Of a DNA stretch of 64,000 nucleotides, positions 34,906-43,520 are shown piece by piece. This stretch comes from Sphingomonas glacialis. Lineage in GTDB: Bacteria; Pseudomonadota; Alphaproteobacteria; Sphingomonadales; Sphingomonadaceae. The position numbers and the translations under genes are program-made. The notes below the pieces were generated by a model. It was not told the DNA's origin, searched no databases, and saw only the letters and a list, made by a program, of their open reading frames with translations. The DNA lies in contig NZ_RCZC01000007.1 of assembly GCF_006439055.1 (NCBI RefSeq), positions 1 through 64,000 of the forward strand, written 5' to 3'. Position 1 is the stretch's first letter; every line of letters begins with the position of its first letter.

Positions 34906-35844
34906 TTACGCGTGCTTCCCGCGCAGCTTCATGACGGCGGCGTGGCCGAGCACGATTGCTCCCCCGACGATCAGGCCGACCACCGCCGCGAACGCCGCCC
35001 CAGCCGCCCAACCGGCCGCGCTGCCGATCCCCGGCAGCGTCTTCGCCGCAGCGCTGAGCGCATGGCTGATGTGCGCCGGTCCGTTGACCCCGAAGGTCTC
35101 GAGCCCGTGGACCAGAATGCCGCCGCCGACCCAGATCATCGCCGCGGTGCCGATGATCGACAGGCCCCGCATCAGCAACGGCATTCCGGTCACCAAGCCG
35201 CGGCCGATCGCGCGCGCGGCTGCATTGTCGCGCTGCGCTAGCAGCAGGCCGATATCGTCCATCTTCACGATCAACGCGACGACGCCGTAGACGCCCAGCG
35301 TGATCGCGACGCTGACCAGCGCGAGCACGATCGCCTGGGTGACGATCGGCGAGCCCGAAACTTCGGCCAGCGCGATCGCCATGATCTCGGCCGAGAGGAT
35401 CAGGTCGGTGCGGATCGCGCCCGACACCTTCTGCGCCTCCAGCACGGTCGCGTCGCCGGTTACCGGCGCTTCCTCGGTCGCGTGCCCGCCGAAGATCGCC
35501 TCGACGACTTTCTCGGTACCCTCGAAACACAGATACGCGCCGCCGAGCATCAGCAGCGGCGTCACCAGCCACGGCGCGAACGCGCTGAGCAGCAGCGCCG
35601 CGGGGAGCAGGATCAGCAGCTTGTTGCGCAGCGACCCGAGCGCGATCTTGCCGATGATCGGCAATTCGCGCTCGGCGGTGAAGCCCGCGACGTAGCGCGG
35701 GGTGACCGCGGCATCATCGACGATCACGCCCATCGCCTTGCTGCCGGCCTTGCCGGTCGCGGCGGCGACGTCGTCCAGCGACGCGGCGGCGAGCTTGGTG
35801 ATCGCGGCGACATCGTCGAGCAGCGCTACGAGTCCTGACGGCAT
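34906..35844 (-). CDS. DUF808 (YedI-like) inner-membrane protein
   Basis: A 312-residue membrane protein beginning MPSGLVALLDDVAAITKLAA, the conserved start of DUF808/YedI proteins, followed by SLDDVAAATGKAGSKAMGVI and several helices. Function is unknown in all organisms. The ATG at 35844 matches the family start. It lies 95 bases before the AI-2E-type transporter on the same strand and may be co-transcribed. Confidence 0.9.
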   Translation of the reverse strand: MPSGLVALLDDVAAITKLAAASLDDVAAATGKAGSKAMGVIVDDAAVTPRYVAGFTAERELPIIGKIALGSLRNKLLILLPAALLLSAFAPWLVTPLLMLGGAYLCFEGTEKVVEAIFGGHATEEAPVTGDATVLEAQKVSGAIRTDLILSAEIMAIALAEVSGSPIVTQAIVLALVSVAITLGVYGVVALIVKMDDIGLLLAQRDNAAARAIGRGLVTGMPLLMRGLSIIGTAAMIWVGGGILVHGLETFGVNGPAHISHALSAAAKTLPGIGSAAGWAAGAAFAAVVGLIVGGAIVLGHAAVMKLRGKHA

Positions 35845-36081
35845 GGCGGTCCTTCGGCTAGATCGATGGCGACGAGCGCGCGCTCGCCGGCTGGAGAGGG
35901 CGTATAGCGGTTCGGGGCGATCGTCGCGACCGCCGCGAGACCGCATTTCGCGACCCAGTTAGGGGTGGTGGGTGTTGCGACAAGCGCGATGCGGATGCAG
36001 CCATCCAATGTGACGATCCAGCAACAATCCGGAAACAGAAGCCTGTTGCGGCTGTTGCGGTCCGCTTCGTTCGTGCTGCCG

Positions 36082-36954
36082 TTACCGGCACGGATCGGGG
36101 CGATACCCCGCCAATCGCAACGCACCGTCCAAGGAGTCGCCCAGCGCTGGGCTCAGCCGGTCGACGGTGCGCGCGCGCAGCCATGGGCGAATCCGCGGGG
36201 CGAGGCCGCCGACGAGCGTGCAGCGGGTCGCGCCGCGTTCGAAAATCGTCTCGATGAAGCGCTCGATATGGTTTGCCGCCTGTTCGACGATCGAGCGCGC
36301 GATGGTGTCGCCGGCCTCGGCATAATCCATCACCAGCGGCGCGAACGTGCCGTAGTCGCGCGGGGTGGCCTGATCCATCCACGCGATCGCCTTGGCGGTG
36401 TCGTGTTCGAAGCGCTCGGTCACCGCGATGCTCAACGGGGTCTGCCGCGTGCGGCCGTCGAGCGCGCGCAGTGCGTGGCGCATCGCCGACAGGCCCAGCG
36501 CCGCCCCGCTGCCTTCGTCCGAGATCGGAAAGCCGTAGCCGCCGATCGTGAATTCGCGGCCGGCGACGCGGAGTTGCGCCGCGCTGCCCGTGCCGATGAT
36601 GAGGATCGCGCCGTCCTGCCCGGCATGCGCGCCGAGGTTCGCGATCTGCGCATCGGTGGCATAGGCCACATCGGCAAAACCGAAGTCGAGCGCGGCCAGC
36701 GCATCGAGCACGCCGGTGCGGCTGATCCCGGCGATGCCCATCCCAGCCTGGATCGTCGCGCGCTCTGCGCTGCCGAGACCGGCCTGAGCGACGGCCTGGT
36801 CGGCGGTGTCCTTAAGCGTCGCGTAGAGCGCTTCGATGCCGACGCGCGCATTGGCGGCCCCCGCGCGACCCTCGCCGATCACCATTCCGCGGGTGTCGAT
36901 CAACCGGGCGCGGCAATTGCTCCCGCCCGCGTCGATGCCGAGATAGTAGGTCAT
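36082..36954 (-). CDS. BadF/BadG-type amino-sugar kinase (GlcNAc/MurNAc)
   Basis: A 290-residue ASKHA-fold kinase. The phosphate-1 motif YYLGIDAGGSNCRARLID opens the protein, with LIIGTGSAAQLRV and GGYGFPISDEGSGAALG (phosphate-2/adenosine regions) further on. The BadF family includes N-acetylglucosamine kinase and Clostridium MurK, which phosphorylates both GlcNAc and MurNAc. It is downstream of NagA (103 bases) on the same strand, and MurQ is nearby, so it probably supplies GlcNAc-6-P and possibly MurNAc-6-P. Confidence 0.88.
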   Translation of the reverse strand: MTYYLGIDAGGSNCRARLIDTRGMVIGEGRAGAANARVGIEALYATLKDTADQAVAQAGLGSAERATIQAGMGIAGISRTGVLDALAALDFGFADVAYATDAQIANLGAHAGQDGAILIIGTGSAAQLRVAGREFTIGGYGFPISDEGSGAALGLSAMRHALRALDGRTRQTPLSIAVTERFEHDTAKAIAWMDQATPRDYGTFAPLVMDYAEAGDTIARSIVEQAANHIERFIETIFERGATRCTLVGGLAPRIRPWLRARTVDRLSPALGDSLDGALRLAGYRPDPCR

Positions 36955-37057
36955 GCGCGGCCTCCCTTGCGCGGTCGCCGGTCGCCGGCGCTGCGATCGG
37001 CATAGCGCAGATGCGGCGGGGGGATCGATCGCGCAATCGCCTGCGCGCGCGGCACCG

Positions 37058-38203
37058 TCATTCGCCGCGATCGGCGCGCGCGCCGGCGATCCAGGTGGCC
37101 GTCACCCGGCGCGCGTCGTCGAGATGGACGAGATCGGCGCGCAGCCCGGGGGCGATCGTGCCGGTTTCATCGTCGATCCGCAGGAATGCGGCGGGAGTGC
37201 CGCTCGCCATGCGCGAGGCGGCGACCATATCGCATCCCATCAGCTCGATCGCGTTGCGGAATGCCTGCGCCATCGTCAGCGCCGAGCCGGCGAGCGTGCC
37301 GTCGGGCCCGCGGCATGTCCCGCCGACGACGGTGATCTCCTGCCCCATCAGCGTGAAGCGATCGCGCTGCCCGCCGACCGGCGGCATCGCATCGGTCACC
37401 AGCATGATGCCTTCGATTCCGCGCGCCAGCAGCGCGACGCGCAGCGCAGCGGGGTGGACGTGGAGCCCGTCGGCGATCAGCCCGAAATGGCTGGCGCGAT
37501 CCTCGAGCGCCGCGCCGACCATGCCGGGGTCGCGGCTGAGAAACTGCGTCATCGCGTTGAACAGGTGCGTGAAGCCGACCAGCCCCTCGGCCAGCGCTGC
37601 GCGGGTCTGGTCGTAATCCGCCAGCGAATGCCCGGCGCAGACCAGGATGCCGGCCTCGGCCAGCGTGCGCACCGCGCCGGCCGGTGCCAGTTCGGGCGCG
37701 AGCGTGACGATGCGGCGGCCCTGGGAGGGCGCCGTCAGCCGCGCGAGCGCGTCCGGATCGATCGTGCTGAAGCGGGCCGGATCGTGGATGCCCTTCTTCT
37801 GCGGGTTGAGGTGCGGCCCCTCGATATGGACGCCGAGCACGCCGGGCACCCCCGCCGCGAGCGCGTCTTCGCCCGCCGCGATCGCGGCCTCGACGATCGG
37901 CGCGCGGTCGCTGATCAGCGTCGGCAGCAGGCCGGTCGTGCCATAGCGACGATGCGCCTCGGCGATCGTACGGATCCCGGCGAGCGTCGGCACGTCGTTG
38001 AACAGCACGTCGCCGCCGCCATTGACCTGCGTGTCGATGAAGCCGGGGAGGAGCCAGCCGCCGCCAAGCTCGTGCCGCTCGAAACCTTCGGGAATGCTTG
38101 CGGCGAGCCCGACGATCCGCGTGCCATCGAGGAGCAACGCCTGCTGCTCGGCGATGCGATCCGCCAGCACGATGCGGGCGCCGGTGAGCGCGATCCGGGT
38201 CAT
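37058..38203 (-). CDS. nagA: N-acetylglucosamine-6-phosphate deacetylase
   Basis: A 381-residue amidohydrolase that deacetylates GlcNAc-6-P. Motifs match NagA: GFIDTQVNGGGDVLFND, the metal ligand Glu in VHIEGPHLNPQKKG, His in CAGHSLADYDQT, FTHLFNAMTQ and the catalytic Asp in LVTDAMPPVGG. Its start overlaps the SIS-domain gene by four bases, so both are translated together. Product GlcN-6-P passes to that SIS deaminase. Confidence 0.96.
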   Translation of the reverse strand: MTRIALTGARIVLADRIAEQQALLLDGTRIVGLAASIPEGFERHELGGGWLLPGFIDTQVNGGGDVLFNDVPTLAGIRTIAEAHRRYGTTGLLPTLISDRAPIVEAAIAAGEDALAAGVPGVLGVHIEGPHLNPQKKGIHDPARFSTIDPDALARLTAPSQGRRIVTLAPELAPAGAVRTLAEAGILVCAGHSLADYDQTRAALAEGLVGFTHLFNAMTQFLSRDPGMVGAALEDRASHFGLIADGLHVHPAALRVALLARGIEGIMLVTDAMPPVGGQRDRFTLMGQEITVVGGTCRGPDGTLAGSALTMAQAFRNAIELMGCDMVAASRMASGTPAAFLRIDDETGTIAPGLRADLVHLDDARRVTATWIAGARADRGE

Positions 38204-39252
38204 AGCGTGCGCGTCACCTTGTTGAGGTGCGGCGGATGATCCGGGTCGAGCCCGCGCGCCCGCGCGAGCGCCTCGGCGAGTCCGTAGAAACTCTGGATCT
38301 GCGCGATCGCGCCGAGCACCGGATGCACGTCGCGCGGCGAGGGCAGGACGGTGGCGGTCGGCACCAGCTCGGCTTCGAGCCCGGCGACGACGAGGTTCGC
38401 GCCGCGTTCTGCGAACTCCGCCAGCCGCTCGACAAGACCTTCGCGCGCGACGTCGTTCGGTGCGAGCACCAGCACCGGGTCGCCAGCGCCGATCAGCCGC
38501 ATCGGACCGTGCGCCACCTCGGCGCTGCTGAACGCCTCGGCATGAATGCCTGAGGTTTCCTTGAGTTTGAGCGCCGCCTCGCCCGCGATCGGCAGCGTCG
38601 GCCCGCGGCCGAGCACCAGCATCGTTCGTGCGTCGCGGAGCAGAGGCACGGCTGACGTCCAGTTGGCCTGCGCCGCCTGTTCGAGCACCGCGCCAGTCGT
38701 CTCCAAGGCGGCGAGAAGCGCCTCATCACCGCTCCATTCGGCCGCGAGATGGGTGAGCGCGACGAGCGTACAGACGAAGCTCTTCGTGGCCGCGACACTG
38801 GTTTCGGGCCCGGCGTGGACCGGAATGACGATCTGGGCGAGGTGGGCGAGCGGCGACGCAGCGTCGTTGACCACCGCGACGATGACGGCGCCTTGTCGGC
38901 GTGCATCTGCGGCGGCGGCGAGGAGATCAGGGCTTCGGCCCGACTGCGAAATCGCGATGAGGGGCACGCCGTCGAAGCGCGGCGAGGTCTTGCGATAGAG
39001 CGAACCGATCGACGGCGCGTGGCTCAGCGTCGGCATTGCGACATGCGTTTCGAGCAGGAACTTGGCGAAGGCTGCCGCCTGATCCGAACTGCCGCGCGCG
39101 AGCGTGGCGGCAAAGGGCGGGGACAGGTCGCGCAACCGCTTTCCGGCTTCGCGCATCAGACCGGCGTTGCGGGCGAGCTGTTCGGATGCTTTAGCCGGCG
39201 CCTCGAGCGCTTCCTCGGCCATCTTCGTCGTGGTGGAGTGGGGAGCTGCCAT
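38200..39252 (-). CDS. SIS-domain glucosamine-6-phosphate deaminase (NagB-II type)
   Basis: A 350-residue protein with two SIS domains, resembling the isomerase half of GlmS (AgaS/NagB-II type) and lacking the glutaminase domain. Phosphosugar motifs include LARGSSDQAAAF, ISQSGRSPDLL, PETSVAATKSF and RGPTLPIAGEAALKLKETSG. It would convert GlcN-6-P to fructose-6-P and ammonia. The ATG at 39252 gives the family-typical N-terminus; the frame runs on upstream into the promoter region. First gene of the leftward nag block, divergent from murQ. Confidence 0.9.
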   Translation of the reverse strand: MAAPHSTTTKMAEEALEAPAKASEQLARNAGLMREAGKRLRDLSPPFAATLARGSSDQAAAFAKFLLETHVAMPTLSHAPSIGSLYRKTSPRFDGVPLIAISQSGRSPDLLAAAADARRQGAVIVAVVNDAASPLAHLAQIVIPVHAGPETSVAATKSFVCTLVALTHLAAEWSGDEALLAALETTGAVLEQAAQANWTSAVPLLRDARTMLVLGRGPTLPIAGEAALKLKETSGIHAEAFSSAEVAHGPMRLIGAGDPVLVLAPNDVAREGLVERLAEFAERGANLVVAGLEAELVPTATVLPSPRDVHPVLGAIAQIQSFYGLAEALARARGLDPDHPPHLNKVTRTL

Positions 39253-39564
39253 GATCGTAGAATACCAGTGCCGATCGCCGGCGCAAGTGGCATTAGATTG
39301 GAATTGAAGAATGGATTTATCCGGGTCGCTGTGAGACGAGAAGTGACCTTGCAATACTGCCAATACCATACCGGTCTTTACATTTTGGATGTGTAGCAGC
39401 ACAGTGTTTCTTTTCCGCGATCCGCTGCGCATCCGCGAGAGCCAAAGCGATCGAGGGTGTCGGGACGGAGGACGGGCGATGGCAACGCATCACAAGAGCG
39501 GAAATGCGCTCGGATCGTCGGAGCGCGTCATCGTCGCCACAGCAGCGTCAAATCAGGACATCGC
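39253..39564. promoter_or_regulatory. nag-mur divergent intergenic region
   Basis: A 312-base region between the SIS deaminase and murQ starts, unusually AT-rich at 39285-39415. AATACCA occurs at 39261 and 39362, and AATACTGCCAATACC at 39353-39367 is a tandem. These could be sites for the adjacent GntR regulator but no clear palindrome supports it. No gene seen. Confidence 0.35.
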
Positions 39565-40455
39565 ATGAAGACCGAAGCACTCGACCCCCGGTATCGCGAT
39601 CTCGACCGCTGGCCGACCGAGGCGGCGGTCGAAGCCATGCTCGAGGGCCAGATGGCCGCGATCGCCGCGATCCAATCGCAGACGCGCGCGATCGCGCTGG
39701 CCGCCGATGCGGCAGCGTCCCGGCTCGGCGAACGGGGCCGCTTGGTCTTTGTCGGGGCAGGCACGTCGGGCCGGCTCGCGGTGCAGGACGGGGCGGAGCT
39801 TCACCCGACCTTCGGCTGGCCGATCGAGCGCCTGGTCTTCCTGATGGCCGGCGGCACCGGCGCGCTGACCCAGGCCTATGAGGGGGCCGAGGATGATGCC
39901 GCGGCGGCGCGGGCCGAGATTGGCGCGGCCGAGGTCGGCGCGAGCGACGTCGTGATCGGCGTCGCGGCGAGCGGTCGTACGCCTTATACGCTCGCCGCGA
40001 TCGACGCCGCACGCGCCGCGGGCGCGCTGACGATCGCCATCGCCAACAATGCTGGCTCGGCGCTGCTCGACGCCGCCGAGCATCCGATCTGCGCGGTCAC
40101 GGGCAGCGAGGTGCTCGCGGGATCGACGCGGATGAAGGCGGGGACCGCGCAGAAGGCGATCCTCAACATCCTCTCGACCGCGATCATGCTGCGGCGCGGG
40201 CTGGTCTATGACGGCCGGATGGTTGCGATGCGGATCTCAAACGCGAAGCTGTTGCAGCGCGGGCGCACGATGGTCGCGGAGATCGCCGGGGTCGATCCCG
40301 AGACGGCGTCCAAGGCGCTCGACGCCGCGCATAACGACATCCGGCTTGGCGTGCTCGTCGCGCTTGGCCTGTCGCTCGCCGAGGCCAAATCGGCGCTCGA
40401 CACGGCCGCAGGCGATCTGCGCCGCGCGATCGAGGCCATGAGCGCGCGGGCATGA
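39565..40455 (+). CDS. murQ: N-acetylmuramic acid 6-phosphate etherase
   Basis: A 296-residue SIS-domain lyase that removes the lactyl group from MurNAc-6-P to give GlcNAc-6-P and D-lactate. It shows RLVFVGAGTSGRLAVQDGAE, VVIGVAASGRTPYTLAAI and SEVLAGSTRMKAGTAQKA, the MurQ signatures. The ATG at 39565 is preceded by AGGA and gives the usual ~300-residue length. It overlaps the GntR gene by four bases. Its place opposite nagA shows this locus handles murein sugars, not only chitin. Confidence 0.95.
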   Translation: MKTEALDPRYRDLDRWPTEAAVEAMLEGQMAAIAAIQSQTRAIALAADAAASRLGERGRLVFVGAGTSGRLAVQDGAELHPTFGWPIERLVFLMAGGTGALTQAYEGAEDDAAAARAEIGAAEVGASDVVIGVAASGRTPYTLAAIDAARAAGALTIAIANNAGSALLDAAEHPICAVTGSEVLAGSTRMKAGTAQKAILNILSTAIMLRRGLVYDGRMVAMRISNAKLLQRGRTMVAEIAGVDPETASKALDAAHNDIRLGVLVALGLSLAEAKSALDTAAGDLRRAIEAMSARA

Positions 40456-41186
40456 CGATGCACGACATTGCCTGGACCTCGAGCGCGGAAGGGACGCCAC
40501 TCTACCTCCAGCTCGCGCGCAGCCTGCGCGAGCATATCAGCAGCGGCGGGATCGATCCGGGCAGCGCGCTGCCCTCCGAACGCGATCTCAGCGAGATGGC
40601 GAAGCTCTCGCGCGTGACCGTGCGGAAGGGGATCGAGCAGCTCGTCGGCGAAGGCGTGCTGTTCCGCAAGCAGGGCTCGGGCACCTTCGTCGCGCCGCGG
40701 ATCGAGGCGGCGGGCAGCAGGCTCAGCAGCTTCAGCGACGAAACCCGCGCGCGCGGCGAGGCGCCGGGCGTGGTGTGGATCAACAAGACCTATGCGCAGC
40801 CGACCGAGGAGGAAGCCGTGGCGCTGCAGATCAGCCCAACTGCACGCGTCGCGCGGCTCGGGCGGGTCCGCCTAGCGGGGGGCGAGCCGCTCGCGATCGA
40901 GCATGCGATCATCCCGGCGGAATTTCTGCCCGATCTCGATACGCTCGGCGATTCACTCTACCAGGCGCTCGACGCGCACGGCTTTCGCCCGACCGCGGGG
41001 ACGCAGCGGGTGCGGGCTTCGCTCGCGACGCCGACCGAGGCCGGGATCCTCAGCGTGCGCCAGAATTCGGAAGTGTTGCGGATCGAGCGGCTGACGCGGA
41101 TTCCTGATGGCCGCTTCGTCGAATTCACTCGCTCGGTCTATCGTGGCGATCGCTACGAGTTCGTGACGCCGCTCGCCGAGGTTTAG
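40452..41186 (+). CDS. GntR/HutC-family regulator of amino-sugar genes
   Basis: A 244-residue regulator. The N-terminal winged helix (PLYLQLARSLREHISSGGID, SRVTVRKGIEQLVGEGVL, RKQGSGTFVAP) is GntR type; the C-terminal UTRA ligand domain (residues ~80-240, LEIEHAII-like segment PLAIEHAIIPAEFLPD) marks the HutC subfamily, as in NagR/DasR that sense GlcN-6-P or GlcNAc-6-P. Overlap with murQ by four bases supports control of the nag-mur genes. Confidence 0.91.
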   Translation: MTMHDIAWTSSAEGTPLYLQLARSLREHISSGGIDPGSALPSERDLSEMAKLSRVTVRKGIEQLVGEGVLFRKQGSGTFVAPRIEAAGSRLSSFSDETRARGEAPGVVWINKTYAQPTEEEAVALQISPTARVARLGRVRLAGGEPLAIEHAIIPAEFLPDLDTLGDSLYQALDAHGFRPTAGTQRVRASLATPTEAGILSVRQNSEVLRIERLTRIPDGRFVEFTRSVYRGDRYEFVTPLAEV

Positions 41187-41205
41187 CGGGCGAGCGAACC
41201 GACGC

Positions 41206-42627
41206 TCAGTGCTCCGCCGCGACGGCAAGCAGCGCCGCGTCGATCGCCTTGGTGGCGGATGCGTCGCCCGGAACGTCGTTGCAGAAGGCGGCGAAGGTCA
41301 GCACATGCCCGCTGGCGGCGGTGAGATAGCCCGATACCGCATTGGTCGCGTTGAGCGAGCCGGTCTTGGCGAAGAGCCGGCCGTCGAGCGCCGTACCATG
41401 GAAACGCGCGGCGAGCGTGCCATCGACACCGCCGACCGGCAGCGTCGCGCGCCAGGCCGGGCCCCAGGGCTGCGCGGCGATCCAGCGCAGCAGGGTGATG
41501 GTGGCGCGGGGCGTGACGCGGTTGTAGCTCGACATGCCCGATCCATCGGCAAAATCGTATTGCCAGCGCGGCACGCCGATCGCGCTCAGCATCCCGATGA
41601 CCGCGGCGCGGCCATCGGCGACCGATCCACTGCCGCTGGCCGCCGCGACCCGGCGCAGGAAGAGTTCGGCGTGAAGGTTCTGGCTTACCTTGTTGGTGAG
41701 GCGAGCGTCGTCCCCAAGCGGCGGCGGTGCGAGCCGCGCGAGCGCAGCGGGCGGGGCAGGGGGACGTGGGGCAGGTGCGCCACCGCGGACCTCGGGATCA
41801 TCCGCGGGAGACAAAGGCCGATGGCGCACGGTCACGCTTCCCGTCACGCGCACGCCGTTTTCGCGCAGCAAGCGGGCAAGTCGCCAGGCGGCACGGTGCG
41901 CCGGATCATCGAGACCGACGAGCAACGGCCGTGGTGCCGCGCCTGTGCCGACGCTGCCGGTGATACGCAGCGTGTCGCTGCCGGGCAGGCGCGTGACCTC
42001 GAGCGCGGTCTTGCCGCCTGCAACGGTGATCGCGCGGTTCTCGATCCGGTAATAGCCATCGCCGGTGATCGCGGGCGATGCCCCTTGCGTGCCCGGCGTG
42101 ACCGAAAGCTCGACCACATTGTCATCGATCGTCAACGCCGAGATCGCGGTGCCGTAGCGGCCGGCCTGGTTGTTCCAGCTCATCCCTTGCGGCCAGCGCT
42201 CGTCGGGAAAGGCGCTGTCGTCGCCGATCACATCGTGGACGACGTGCGTGCGCGCGGCGACGGCGCGGGCGAGCTCGGCGAGGCAATCGACCCGGCAGTC
42301 CGTGGCGCTCGAGAGGCGCGCATCGCCGTGGCCGACGAGCACCGCGTCTTGCCCTTCGAGCCGCACTTCCGCCCCGCCGCCGCCATCGGCGGCCGTCATG
42401 TCGAGCGTGGCGAAAGCGGCGGCGGTCGTGAAGATCTTGGTGTTGGAGGCGGGAACGAAGCGCTCGTCGGGGCGGATCGCTACGATCTCGCGTCCTTGCT
42501 CGTCGGTCACCACCAACCCGATCCGCGTGCCCGGTCCAGCCTGAGCGAGCGCGCTCGCAACGGCGTCGGAGGGCGACGCCGCCGCGGTGGGGGCGGCAAG
42601 CAGAAGGCCGAGCAGCAATGGTGTCAT
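41206..42627 (-). CDS. dacB: D-alanyl-D-alanine carboxypeptidase/endopeptidase (PBP4)
   Basis: A 473-residue periplasmic class C penicillin-binding protein. After a signal peptide (LLLAAPTAAAS) it has the three active-site motifs: S61NTK64, SYN (in GSGMSSYNRVTPRA) and KTG (in LFAKTGSLNA). It trims terminal D-Ala or cuts cross-links in muropeptides. The start ATG overlaps the LysR stop by four bases, placing it at the end of the seven-gene D-amino-acid operon, unusual for a housekeeping dacB and consistent with a nutritional role. Confidence 0.93.
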   Translation of the reverse strand: MTPLLLGLLLAAPTAAASPSDAVASALAQAGPGTRIGLVVTDEQGREIVAIRPDERFVPASNTKIFTTAAAFATLDMTAADGGGGAEVRLEGQDAVLVGHGDARLSSATDCRVDCLAELARAVAARTHVVHDVIGDDSAFPDERWPQGMSWNNQAGRYGTAISALTIDDNVVELSVTPGTQGASPAITGDGYYRIENRAITVAGGKTALEVTRLPGSDTLRITGSVGTGAAPRPLLVGLDDPAHRAAWRLARLLRENGVRVTGSVTVRHRPLSPADDPEVRGGAPAPRPPAPPAALARLAPPPLGDDARLTNKVSQNLHAELFLRRVAAASGSGSVADGRAAVIGMLSAIGVPRWQYDFADGSGMSSYNRVTPRATITLLRWIAAQPWGPAWRATLPVGGVDGTLAARFHGTALDGRLFAKTGSLNATNAVSGYLTAASGHVLTFAAFCNDVPGDASATKAIDAALLAVAAEH

Positions 42628-43508
42628 GGCGCCTCGATCACGGTACCGAGCACTGCCAGGAAATCGCTCGCCAGCGCGCTCGGCGGCCGGTCGAGCAAAT
42701 GCATCGCATGGATGTCGAAGGTCAGCGAGGGCTTGAGCGGGCGCATCGCGAGCCCGGGCGCGAGACACGCCTCGGCGGTCAGATTGTCGACCACCGTCAC
42801 CCCGACCCCGGCGCGGACCAGCGCGGCGGCGATGTAGAAGGTGCGCGCCGAGACGATCTCGTTCAGCTCGAGCCCAAGCCGTTCGACCTCGGTGGTGAAC
42901 AGATGGCCGATCGGCCCGCTCGCGGCGAGCGAGATGAAGGGTTGGCCGGCGAGCTGGCAGAGCTCGAGCCGGGGTGGCGCGTCGGGCAGCTCGGCCTCGC
43001 GGTAGAGCATCACCAGTTCGCCCTCGCCGAGCCAGATCTGCCCCAAGGGCGCGCCGCGCGGCGCCTGATAGCCGATCGCGATCTCGGTCTCGCGTTCGTA
43101 CAGCTTGCGCAGCACGTCGTCGTGATGGGTCGTCTGCAGGTCGAAGCGCACGTCGGGGTGCGTCTTGAGGAAGCGCGCGACCGCGGTCGGCAGCGCGCTC
43201 AGCGCGAGGCTCGGCAACGCGGAGATGCGCAGTGTCGCGCCGCCGCCGGTGCGCAGGTTGCGCCCCGCCTCGCGCAAGGCGCGGACGCGCTCCTGGATCT
43301 CGGCGACGTCGCCGAACATCGCATGCGCGTCCTCGGTCGGCACCATCCGCCCGGCGCTGCGCTGGAACAGTTCGAAACCGAGCAGCGATTCGGCGTGGCG
43401 CAGCGTCTTCGACACCGAGGGCTGCGAGATGTTTAGCGCGCGCGCGGCGGCGCTGACCGAGCCGTTGACGTAGACGGCGTGAAAGATTTCGATGTGGCGC
43501 AGGTTCAT
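42624..43508 (-). CDS. LysR-family regulator of D-amino-acid operon
   Basis: A 294-residue LysR regulator with N-terminal helix-turn-helix (GSVSAAARALNISQPSVSKT LRHAE region) and an effector-binding domain from ~residue 90. It lies inside the operon, twelve bases after the symporter and overlapping dacB. Two T-N11-A dyads in the divergent promoter at 50885-50932 are likely targets. The helix-turn-helix resembles those of amino-acid-responsive LysR proteins (ArgP/NocR-like), which is suggestive only. Confidence 0.92.
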   Translation of the reverse strand: MNLRHIEIFHAVYVNGSVSAAARALNISQPSVSKTLRHAESLLGFELFQRSAGRMVPTEDAHAMFGDVAEIQERVRALREAGRNLRTGGGATLRISALPSLALSALPTAVARFLKTHPDVRFDLQTTHHDDVLRKLYERETEIAIGYQAPRGAPLGQIWLGEGELVMLYREAELPDAPPRLELCQLAGQPFISLAASGPIGHLFTTEVERLGLELNEIVSARTFYIAAALVRAGVGVTVVDNLTAEACLAPGLAMRPLKPSLTFDIHAMHLLDRPPSALASDFLAVLGTVIEAP

Positions 43509-43520
43509 AAGCGCGCCATC

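Noticed and set aside
39261-39368. AATACCA repeats as GntR operator
   Set aside because: Seven-base direct repeats 101 bases apart without dyad symmetry; kept only as a note on the intergenic region.
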